The position numbers and the translations under genes are program-made. A stretch of 5,111 nucleotides of DNA from an uncultured beta proteobacterium. Lineage in GTDB: Bacteria > Pseudomonadota > Gammaproteobacteria > Burkholderiales > Burkholderiaceae_C. Location of the stretch: assembly GCA_903920405.1 (NCBI GenBank), contig CAIXMC010000132.1, positions 1-5,111 of the forward strand, in the 5' to 3' direction. Under the pieces are notes generated by a model. It searched no databases. It saw only the letters and a list, made by a program, of their open reading frames with translations, and was not told the origin of the DNA. Shown in pieces: positions 1 to 4,864 of the stretch (positions are counted from its first letter, which is position 1; each line of letters begins with the position of its first letter).

Positions 1-919
1 CTGGCGTTTGCGCATTTCATGGTCGTACAGGCGACTGCGCAAGCGTTTCCAGGCTACGTCGCGGTTGCTGTGTTGGCTGCGTCCATCTTGGCACTGCACC
101 ACAATGTTGGTGGGAATGTGCGTCAGGCGAACGGCAGAATCGGTTTTATTGATGTGCTGCCCCCCTGCCCCGCTGGCACGAAAGGTATCAATACGCACGT
201 CAGCAGGGTTGATGTCAATCTGAATGGAATCGTCAATTTCAGGATAAACAAAGACAGATGCAAACGAAGTATGGCGACCGCCTGAAGAGTCAAACGGGCT
301 TTTTCGCACCAGCCGGTGAACACCGGTTTCAGTGCGCAACAGGCCAAACGCGTAATCACCTTCAATTTTGATGGTGGCGCCTTTGATGCCTGCGGTGTCG
401 CCAGGGGTTTCATCCTGCAGTTCAATTTTGAAGCCTTTGCGATCAGCATAACGTGAGTATTGGCGCAGCAACATGGCAGCCCAGTCGCAAGCCTCTGTGC
501 CACCTGCGCCTGCCTGAATGTCCAAAAAGCAATTGAGGGGGTCAGCCGGATTGTTAAACATGCGACGAAATTCCAATCCCTTGATGGTGTCTTCAAGTTG
601 CGCTGTCTCGGTTTCAATGGTGAGCAAGCTGGCATGGTCGCCATCGTCACGGCTCATTTCAAAAAGCTCGGTGTTGTCTGACAGATGGTCTTGCAAATGG
701 GTAAGCGTCAGCACCACATCATCAAGCAATTTTTTTTCTTTTCCCAACTCCTGGGCGCGTTTGGGGTCATTCCAGACGGTAGGGTCTTCCAGCGAAGCAT
801 TAACGGTTCTGAGACGCTCAAATTTGGCATCGAAGTCAAAGATACCCCCGTAAATCAAAAGAGCGAGCGCTCAGGTCAGAGAGTTTGTTGCCAATGGCGT
901 TGATGCGTTCTACTTCCAT
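1..919 (-). CDS. prfB: Peptide chain release factor 2 (RF2), programmed +1 frameshift, 3' end cut by window edge
   Basis: RF2 ends translation at UGA and UAA by triggering peptidyl-tRNA hydrolysis in the ribosome. Translation starts at the ATG at 919-917, with AGGA nine bases upstream. It runs 27 codons to ...DLRGYL and meets an in-frame TGA at 838-836. A +1 shift there (GAC at 837-835) continues without a stop to base 1. The joined product shows 306 residues; E. coli RF2 has 365, so roughly the last 60 lie outside the window. After the shift the protein reads DFDAKFERL, then the TVWND and [15 protein letters not shown] regions. The codon-recognition tripeptide SPF is at residues 207-209 (bases 292-300). 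The catalytic GGQ is at 252-254 (bases 157-165), preceded by FRASGA. The Ala before SGAGGQ matches the residue found in most RF2s rather than the Thr of E. coli K-12. Identity is certain. Confidence 0.97.
835..850 (-). promoter_or_regulatory. RF2 autoregulatory +1 frameshift site
   Basis: On the minus strand this reads CGGGGGTATCTTTGAC: an internal Shine-Dalgarno-like GGGGG, then TAT, the slippery CTT, the in-frame stop TGA and a following C. The E. coli site differs only in its first base (AGG instead of CGG). In the known mechanism, scarce RF2 makes the ribosome pause at TGA. The internal Shine-Dalgarno sequence and CTT then favour slipping forward by one base, so RF2 controls its own level. 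All key elements are present, so the same regulation is expected here. Confidence 0.95.
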
Positions 920-928
920 GCGAAATAA

Positions 929-934
929 TCCTGG
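929..934 (-). promoter_or_regulatory. Ribosome binding site of prfB
   Basis: The minus strand reads CCAGGA, with nine bases between AGGA and the ATG at 919-917. It supports starting RF2 at MEVERIN rather than at any of the upstream in-frame starts reaching back to 1069, whose added residues (for example SCPLEFISCCCVVAA) do not resemble RF2. Confidence 0.7.
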
Positions 935-1208
935 TGTTGTGGGTTGAGGGTAACGTGTGATTTTCTCATGAGCCAATAGGTTTTTCATCAACAAACCATT
1001 GCTCATTGCCGCTACGACACAGCAGCACGATATAAATTCAAGGGGACAGCTAGAATAAAGACGGTTCAAGATGTTATTGTCTTGTCAATTTGTTGGCTTC
1101 TTCGCTGCCTATACTCCTTTGTGCATCCAAGTTTGATTACAGTGATAACTATCGAACTCGGGTGGGCAATTTCTTTACCCTGGCTCTATCGAGGTGGCCC
1201 AATGCCTC

Positions 1209-1213
1209 AAGGA
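1209..1213 (+). promoter_or_regulatory. Ribosome binding site deciding the start of the nitronate monooxygenase-like gene
   Basis: AAGGA lies five bases before the ATG at 1219. The in-frame alternative upstream start (TTG at 1090) has no comparable site. This favours the 414-residue product over the 457-residue one. Confidence 0.7.
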
Positions 1214-1218
1214 TTTTC

Positions 1219-2463
1219 ATGAAACGTGTGGATGATTTTCGCCTGACATTCGGCAAACAAGAATACGTGCCAATAGTGGTGGGCGGTATGGGTGTTGATA
1301 TTTCGACGGCTGAGCTGGCCCTGGAAGCTGCGCGTCTGGGCGGTATTGGGCACATTTCAGATGCCATGGTTAACGTCGTGTCTGACAGGCGTTTTGACAC
1401 CAGTTTTGTGAAAGACAAAACCCGTCTGTATAAATACAACATCCACAACACTGATAAATCAGATGTCAAGTTTGACCTTGACATTCTGGCCGATGCTACG
1501 CGTCGCCATGTGGGTGCCACCATGGAAGCCAAAAAGGGCGATGGTTTAATTTTTGTCAATTGCATGGAAAAGCTGACCATGAATGGCCCGCGTGAAACCC
1601 TGCAAGTGCGCATGGCTTCCGCCCTGGATGCTGGAATTGACGGCATTACCTTGAGCGCTGGTTTGCACCTGGGTTCATTCGCGCTGATTGCCGATCACCC
1701 CAGGTTTCGTGATGCCAAACTGGGCATCATCATCTCGTCATTGCGTGCCTTGCAACTATTTTTGCGCAAGAGCGCTAGGCTCAATCGTCTGCCTGATTTT
1801 GTAGTGGTTGAAGGCCCCTTGGCCGGCGGACATTTGGGCTTTGGCCTAGACTGGGCGCAGTATGATTTGGTCACCATCACCGCTGAGGTCATTCAATACC
1901 TTAAACAGGAGCATCTTTCCATTCCCGTGATTGCTGCCGGTGGCATTTTTACCGGCAGCGATGCTGTGTCGTTTTTAGAAGGTGGCGCAGCAGCAGTTCA
2001 GGTGGCTACCCGCTTTACGGTGTCTCACGAGTGCGGTTTGCCAGCAGATGTCAAACAACACTACTACTGTGCCAATGAAGAGGATATTGAAGTCAATACC
2101 ATTTCACCCACGGGCTACCCCATGCGCATGCTAAAAAGCTCCCCCGCGATTGGGGACAGCATTCGCCCCAACTGTGAGTCTTACGGTTATTTGCTTGACG
2201 GTTCGGGCAATTGCGCTTACATTGTTGCCTATAACCGTGAACTGGCATTGCACCCGGACGGTAAAAATTTATCGGTCAAGGACAAAACCTGCCTGTGTAC
2301 CCAAATGCGCAATTTCAAGTGCTGGACATGTGGGCATACCACCTACAGGCTTAAAGACACTACACGGCGCGAAGCAGATGGCAGTTTCAAATTATTAAGC
2401 GCCGAACATATTTTCAAAGACTACCAGTTCAGTGTTGATCATCAGATCGCATTGCCTGCTTAG
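1219..2463 (+). CDS. Nitronate monooxygenase (2-nitropropane dioxygenase)-like FMN protein with Cys-rich C-terminus
   Basis: This 414-residue cytosolic protein has the FMN-binding TIM-barrel pattern of the nitronate monooxygenase/2-nitropropane dioxygenase family, which oxidises alkyl nitronates using oxygen. Visible motifs are VGGMGVDIS (21-29, N-terminal FMN loop), GGIGHIS (41-47), FVNCMEK (112-118), VVEGPLAGGHLGF (196-208, with the conserved catalytic-type His205), AAGGIFTG (239-246, phosphate-binding Gly-Gly) and GGAAAVQVATRF (255-266). After the barrel, at about residue 300, comes a C-terminal segment with Cys319, Cys332 and a CxCx7CxxC cluster (Cys358, 360, 368, 371), which could bind a metal. 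Classical nitronate monooxygenases of about 320-350 residues lack this segment. The start is the ATG with AAGGA five bases upstream. The gene stands alone, divergent from prfB and convergent with the Uma2 gene. The true substrate is uncertain: related barrels include enoyl reductases of the FabK and PfaD types. Confidence 0.85.
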   Translation: MKRVDDFRLTFGKQEYVPIVVGGMGVDISTAELALEAARLGGIGHISDAMVNVVSDRRFDTSFVKDKTRLYKYNIHNTDKSDVKFDLDILADATRRHVGATMEAKKGDGLIFVNCMEKLTMNGPRETLQVRMASALDAGIDGITLSAGLHLGSFALIADHPRFRDAKLGIIISSLRALQLFLRKSARLNRLPDFVVVEGPLAGGHLGFGLDWAQYDLVTITAEVIQYLKQEHLSIPVIAAGGIFTGSDAVSFLEGGAAAVQVATRFTVSHECGLPADVKQHYYCANEEDIEVNTISPTGYPMRMLKSSPAIGDSIRPNCESYGYLLDGSGNCAYIVAYNRELALHPDGKNLSVKDKTCLCTQMRNFKCWTCGHTTYRLKDTTRREADGSFKLLSAEHIFKDYQFSVDHQIALPA

Positions 2464-2561
2464 GATATGAAATTCTTCCGCAACATCTGTTAAAAATAAA
2501 TAACTTTGATAAGTCATTAAACTGAACCAGTGCCCAGGTTTTCAATCAAGTCTAATCATCA
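2464..2561. other. Convergent intergenic gap, no clear terminator
   Basis: This AT-rich 98-base gap lies between the stop codons of the plus-strand monooxygenase and the minus-strand Uma2 gene. A terminator for one or both genes would be expected. The only inverted repeat I found is weak (AACC/GGTT around 2526-2541) and lacks a proper T tract, so none is called. Confidence 0.5.
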
Positions 2562-3128
2562 TCAGACATCCAAAACATCGGCAAACAACTGCGTCGCACT
2601 CAGTACCAGTGACACACTGGTCAAGGCAACAGACTCACCAACAGCGAAGGGGTGCAGCACCCACAGACCATCGGCATTTTTTTGATAACAGTCGGTGCAG
2701 CGGGTGTCTGGGTCAATCAGCACATATTCTTCAAGGCTACCCAAGCTGCGGTAGTAGCTGAATTTTTGTCCCCGATCGTAGGCGGCGGTGCTGGGGGAAA
2801 GCACTTCAATGAGGAGCTTGGGGGCTGTCTTGACCATTGGGCTGGCCAGGTCAAGCGCATGGCAGGTGACCATCACGTCGGGGTAAAAGTAACTGTTGGC
2901 AGCAGCAACATGCAAACGCATGTCGCTCATGTAGGTACGGCACGCGCTGCCACTGAGGTGTTGGCGCAGTGCGAAAGCAATGTTCATCGCTACGGTGACG
3001 TGGCAGTCTTCGGCACCCGCCATGGCAAAGACCTCGCCATCAAGGTATTCGTGACGATCCAACTGCGAAGGTTCCCACGAAAGGTAGTCGTCGGCGGTAA
3101 AAACGAGTTTTTGGGCTGCAAGTCCCAT
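2562..3128 (-). CDS. Uma2 family (DUF820) PD-(D/E)XK nuclease-like protein
   Basis: This 188-residue protein matches the Uma2/DUF820 family, a restriction-endonuclease-like fold widespread in cyanobacteria and scattered in other bacteria. Its biological role is mostly unknown. Visible family features in order are TADDYLSWE (11-19), RHEYLDGEVFAMAGA (25-39), His43, CRTYMSDMRLHV (63-74), FYPDVMVTC (81-89), LLIEVLSPST (105-114), YDRGQKFSYYRSLGSLEEY (117-135) and the trailing DGLWVL (153-158). Asp84, Glu108 and Lys122 fit the nuclease catalytic triad, so the protein looks intact. I chose the ATG at 3128-3126 because AAGGA sits seven bases before it and MGLAAQKL is a typical family N-terminus. An upstream ATG at 3161 would add 11 residues and has only a weak ribosome site. 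The gene lies alone, about 220 bases from the antitoxin gene and in the same direction. Confidence 0.9.
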   Translation of the reverse strand: MGLAAQKLVFTADDYLSWEPSQLDRHEYLDGEVFAMAGAEDCHVTVAMNIAFALRQHLSGSACRTYMSDMRLHVAAANSYFYPDVMVTCHALDLASPMVKTAPKLLIEVLSPSTAAYDRGQKFSYYRSLGSLEEYVLIDPDTRCTDCYQKNADGLWVLHPFAVGESVALTSVSLVLSATQLFADVLDV

Positions 3129-3135
3129 GGCAATG

Positions 3136-3140
3136 TCCTT
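3136..3140 (-). promoter_or_regulatory. Ribosome binding site deciding the Uma2 start
   Basis: The minus strand reads AAGGA, with a seven-base spacer to the ATG at 3128. It favours the 188-residue protein over the 199-residue extension. Confidence 0.65.
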
Positions 3141-3250
3141 TTGAGTGAATGGGTGAGCCATTATGAAGCAGATTTTGGCTTCTCACTTAAGGCGGGACAA
3201 ATGCAATATCAATGGGTTACGTTTGATTCGCTCACGTGGTTTTCTTGGCA

Positions 3251-3263
3251 GGGGAAGTTCCCC
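3251..3263. other. Short perfect palindrome GGGGAAGTTCCCC between Uma2 and antitoxin genes
   Basis: There are six complementary bases on each side of one central base, followed on the plus strand by CATTTTT. The loop would have to open to about five bases (four G-C pairs) to form a hairpin. It could be a weak terminator or a protein binding site. The T run is on the plus strand, whereas the nearest genes are on the minus strand, so a terminator role for the antitoxin gene is doubtful. Confidence 0.25.
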
Positions 3264-3272
3264 CATTTTTAC

Positions 3273-3325
3273 CAAAATTGATAGCTACCAACGTAGAGCC
3301 AGCAAGGGTTACAGGCATAAAACAG
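3273..3325. repeat. Possible dispersed intergenic repeat of the Comamonadaceae type
   Basis: The plus strand begins CAAAATTGATAGCTACCAAC and continues into an AGCAAGGGTTACAGGC stretch ending near AAAACAG. From memory, many Comamonadaceae genomes carry short intergenic elements starting AAAATTGATAGCT and ending in an AGGC...TTTTG-like arm. This copy would be a degenerate one. It contains only a small imperfect hairpin (GCTAC CAAC GTAG). Only one copy lies in this window, so the repeat nature cannot be shown here. Confidence 0.25.
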
Positions 3326-3347
3326 AGATAACCGGTGGGCACTTTAT

Positions 3348-3731
3348 TTAGGCCAGCTCGGCCAGCAGATACGGATGTCGGCTGACCAACTTGAGTAAAC
3401 TTTGCGCTGCTTTGCTGGGGACTTTTCGACCCTGTTCCCATTCTTGCAACGTGCGTACCGATAAGCCAGTGGCACGTGCAAATTCAGATTGCGACAAACC
3501 CGCTTGTGTGCGTGCAGCCAATAATTGCCACTTGGGGCCACTGAGTACTTCCTGACTTTGCACCACACCCTCGGCCAATGTCACAGTACGGCGCACACTG
3601 CCGTCTGGCAGTGGATCAAAGGTGATTTTGCGGCTGGGTTGCCCGGCTTGCAGCTCTTGCACAGCGGCCAGCAGTTCTGCACCGACATCGCGCCTTGTGT
3701 CACGCGCATTGAGTTGTTCGTCTGTCATCAT
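3348..3731 (-). CDS. HigA-type (XRE family) helix-turn-helix antitoxin
   Basis: This 127-residue protein is the second gene of a toxin-first toxin-antitoxin pair. The N-terminal half (1-65) is polar and likely binds the toxin. It includes RKITFDPLPDGSVRRTVTL, a segment common in antitoxins paired with HigB-2/RelE-like toxins. The C-terminal half carries an XRE helix-turn-helix at about 68-115: LLAARTQAGLSQSEFARATG, then LSVRTLQEWEQGRKVPS. It should bind the operon's own promoter and neutralise the toxin. The start overlaps the toxin stop as ATGA (ATG at 3731-3729, TGA at 3730-3728), with AAGGAG eight bases upstream inside the toxin gene. This points to coupled translation. A second ATG follows immediately and could also serve. 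The open frame extends further upstream to 3845, but that part is only the toxin gene read in another frame. The gene ends in TAA at 3350-3348. Confidence 0.88.
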   Translation of the reverse strand: MMTDEQLNARDTRRDVGAELLAAVQELQAGQPSRKITFDPLPDGSVRRTVTLAEGVVQSQEVLSGPKWQLLAARTQAGLSQSEFARATGLSVRTLQEWEQGRKVPSKAAQSLLKLVSRHPYLLAELA

Positions 3732-4039
3732 GTGAGTAGCTCCTTCAATTGTTTTAACACCGCCCCGGAAATACTGGCTTGCACACTTTTGGCATAGATC
3801 ACCAGTAGCAAAATTTGCCCTGCTGCATTGCGTTTGTAATAGCACACACGCACACCGCCCGACTTGCCGGCACCGGTGCGTGCCCAGCGCACCTTGCGCA
3901 CACCGCCCGAGCCTTTGACCACAGCGCCAGCCTCGGGTTGCTCCATGAGAAACTGTTGAAACGCCGTGTAATCGTCTTCGCTCAAGTAGTCATAGACCAT
4001 CTTGGTGAAGAGGCTTGACTCGATGAATTCGTATTGCAT
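3728..4039 (-). CDS. RelE/HigB-type toxin of a type II toxin-antitoxin system
   Basis: This 103-residue basic protein matches the HigB-2-like branch of the RelE superfamily, whose members cleave mRNA on the ribosome. Visible signatures are the N-terminus MQYEFIESSLFTK, the EQPEAGAVVKGSGGVRKVRW block (33-52, normally NPxxGxxIxGTGGLRKxRW), GKSGGVRVCYY (58-68) and LLLVIYAKS (77-85). Length and motifs suggest an intact toxin. The final segment (SVQASISGAVLKQLKELLT) lacks the usual acidic YAKNExxDLT form, reading YAKSVQASIS instead, a mild divergence. The start ATG has no clear Shine-Dalgarno sequence. The gene overlaps the antitoxin by four bases, the typical higBA order. Some databases call such toxins simply RelE/ParE family. 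Confidence 0.88.
   Translation of the reverse strand: MQYEFIESSLFTKMVYDYLSEDDYTAFQQFLMEQPEAGAVVKGSGGVRKVRWARTGAGKSGGVRVCYYKRNAAGQILLLVIYAKSVQASISGAVLKQLKELLT
3740..3745 (-). promoter_or_regulatory. Ribosome binding site of the antitoxin, inside the toxin gene
   Basis: AAGGAG lies within the last codons of the toxin gene, eight bases before the antitoxin ATG. It is much stronger than anything in front of the toxin start. That imbalance would favour antitoxin over toxin production from the shared transcript. Confidence 0.7.
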
Positions 4040-4045
4040 GGCTGT

Positions 4046-4064
4046 ATCATACGCCTAAAGCGTA
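4046..4064 (-). promoter_or_regulatory. Candidate promoter/operator of the toxin-antitoxin operon
   Basis: Just upstream of the toxin ATG, the minus strand holds TACGC-TTTAG-GCGTA (4064-4050), a perfect five-base inverted repeat with a five-base centre. It overlaps a -10-like TATGAT (4051-4046). Antitoxins of this class usually repress their own promoter by binding such palindromes. No good -35 box is seen at 16-18 bases. If TATGAT is the -10 box, transcription would begin at or next to the toxin ATG, giving an almost leaderless message. Placement is inferred from position only. Confidence 0.35.
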
Positions 4065-4262
4065 CAAAAATCGCGCTGTCCAGCGCAGCCCGGCGTTGTG
4101 GCTGCTTGCCTGCAAGATGGTTTTCATCGCCACTTCATGCGCGTCGGTGTCGAGAGGGTCACGGAAAATCATCGTGTTGTGCTGTTGGTTGCGGTAGCGC
4201 AAGTCCAGCCGCAGCAGTATGTCCACGCTGGGGCCAATATGCGGCCCATACCGCAAGGCATG
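4047..4262 (-). pseudogene. Unrecognised gene-like open frame, possible remnant of a truncated gene
   Basis: Between the DUF2442 stop (TGA 4265-4263) and the toxin gene lies a 216-base stretch open in one frame to a TGA at 4049-4047. That frame is the same as the DUF2442 frame. It reads HALRYGPHIGPSVDILLRLD, then residues that look like an ordinary soluble protein (RYRNQQHNTMIFRDPLDTDA), with codons rich in G or C at the third position. I do not recognise the family. The possible starts (TTG at 4256, ATG at 4172) have no ribosome binding site. It may be the C-terminal relic of a gene lost by deletion, or simply non-coding. Its end overlaps the likely toxin promoter. Confidence 0.25.
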
Positions 4263-4799
4263 TCACTGCCGCACCGGCGTTGACAGGTCGTACAGCGTTT
4301 CTGGGGCGATGTCGATGTTGCCCGGCCAGGCCACTGTGCCGTTCTCGACAAAAGCGCGGTTAAACAAGGCGGAAGACTTGATGCGAATCCACGGTTTTTG
4401 TGCCAGAAGCGGGGTCATGTCAAAAACACGCCACTCACCATTTTCAAATTCCAGCAGCAGCCGGTTGTCCGCTTGGGGTTGAACGGATAGCACGTCGATC
4501 AACATGGCATTGTCCTTATTGAAGCGGCGCAATAGAAGCGGCGCAATATGCAATGGCTCTTCACCCGCGACGGCCAATGCCCAATCGGCTTGAAGGTCTT
4601 CACGGTGAATTTCGATCCAGGCCTGCACCAGCCGTGTTTTGTTCGGCGGAAATTCGCCGTCCAACAAACAGCCGTCTTCGATAGCAAATACTGCGTTGGC
4701 ATTTTGGTAGCGTGCATGAATGTGCGGCAAGTGGTTTCGCTGGACATCCCTGAAATACATGGCAATCACAATGCCGTAAAAAATGCTGATGGTGGGCAT
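4263..4799 (-). CDS. Fused DUF4160-DUF2442 protein
   Basis: This 178-residue protein joins two small domains usually encoded by adjacent genes. Residues 1-88 are DUF4160: MPTISIFYGIVIAMYF, then HLPHIHARYQ (23-32), IEDGCLLDGEFPP (40-52), RLVQAWIEIHREDLQADW (56-73) and EEPLHIAPL (80-88). Residues 99-178 are DUF2442: MLIDVLSVQP, LLLEFENGEWRVFDMTPLL, then the WPGNIDIAPETLYDLS end. The ten-residue linker LLRRFNKDNA is encoded by the second copy of a 14-bp tandem duplication plus former non-coding sequence. The start ATG (4799-4797) has GAGGAG seven bases upstream. The biochemical role of both domains is unknown. The pair often travels with toxin-antitoxin-like genes, so a toxin-antitoxin role is possible but unproven. 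An internal ribosome site and ATG for the DUF2442 part remain, so an 80-residue product (4505-4263) may also be made. Confidence 0.85.
   Translation of the reverse strand: MPTISIFYGIVIAMYFRDVQRNHLPHIHARYQNANAVFAIEDGCLLDGEFPPNKTRLVQAWIEIHREDLQADWALAVAGEEPLHIAPLLLRRFNKDNAMLIDVLSVQPQADNRLLLEFENGEWRVFDMTPLLAQKPWIRIKSSALFNRAFVENGTVAWPGNIDIAPETLYDLSTPVRQ
4503..4517 (-). promoter_or_regulatory. Retained internal ribosome binding site and start codon of the DUF2442 domain
   Basis: The minus strand reads AAGGACAATGCCATG, a Shine-Dalgarno sequence with a seven-base spacer to an ATG that begins the DUF2442 homology exactly (MLIDVLSVQP). It is a leftover start site now inside the fused frame. It may still allow separate DUF2442 translation. 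Confidence 0.65.
4521..4548. repeat. Perfect 14-bp tandem duplication joining DUF4160 and DUF2442
   Basis: Plus-strand bases 4521-4534 and 4535-4548 are identical (GAAGCGGCGCAATA twice). Fourteen is not a multiple of three, so the second copy shifts the frame. With one copy removed, the minus strand would read CCG CTT CAA TAA, giving a DUF4160 protein of 89 residues ending APLQ. The stop would be followed by AAGGA and the DUF2442 ATG. Confidence 0.95.
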
Positions 4800-4806
4800 G
4801 TCAGTT

Positions 4807-4812
4807 CTCCTC
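4807..4812 (-). promoter_or_regulatory. Ribosome binding site of the DUF4160-DUF2442 gene
   Basis: GAGGAG lies seven bases before the ATG at 4799. It fixes the start at MPTISIFYG, the usual DUF4160 N-terminus. The site sits in the 65-base gap after hsdS with no clear promoter or terminator, so transcription probably continues from hsdS. Confidence 0.75.
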
Positions 4813-4864
4813 GTTGATCGTTGTTGAATGTGTCACCGTATTTTGCAGTGGCGTGATCATGGCT

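Larger units (their letters stand above)
920..1218. other. Divergent intergenic region between prfB and the nitronate monooxygenase-like gene
   Basis: About 300 bases separate the two divergent start codons. I see no RNA gene or convincing protein gene here. On the plus strand the reading frame stays open upstream of the monooxygenase start, back to a TTG at 1090. Those 43 extra codons do not resemble the family and lack a ribosome binding site. A hexamer TATACT at 1110-1115 could be a -10 box for the plus-strand gene. The nearby TTGTCA at 1082-1087 is 22 bases away, too far for a standard -35 box. For prfB, TATATC lies at 1030-1035 on the minus strand, without a good -35 partner. Both promoters must lie here or further upstream, but neither can be placed with confidence. 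Confidence 0.4.

Noticed and set aside
123..650. A 175-codon minus-strand open frame inside prfB
   Set aside because: It is another frame of the same strand as RF2. The RF2 frame carries SPF, GGQ and full family similarity, while this one is cysteine- and leucine-rich noise.
836..1069. A 77-codon separate protein ending in DLRGYL
   Set aside because: Its last 27 codons are the RF2 start up to the frameshift stop. The rest is upstream non-coding sequence.
1090..1218. A longer monooxygenase starting at TTG 1090
   Set aside because: It has no ribosome site, and the 43 added residues do not fit the family. The ATG at 1219 has AAGGA at good spacing.
1149..1646. A 165-codon minus-strand open frame
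   Set aside because: It is antisense to the monooxygenase-like gene, with arginine- and serine-rich composition and no recognisable domain.
3251..3270. A rho-independent terminator (GGGGAAGTTCCCC plus T run)
   Set aside because: The T run is on the plus strand, but the adjacent genes are on the minus strand and the stem is short. It is kept only as a palindrome.
2652..3281. A 209-codon plus-strand open frame
   Set aside because: It is antisense to the Uma2 gene, whose frame has clear family motifs and catalytic residues.
4263..4265. Stop-codon readthrough or selenocysteine at the DUF2442 TGA
   Set aside because: DUF2442 ends normally here, and I see no insertion element or family precedent. 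A remnant is the simpler explanation of the open frame that follows.
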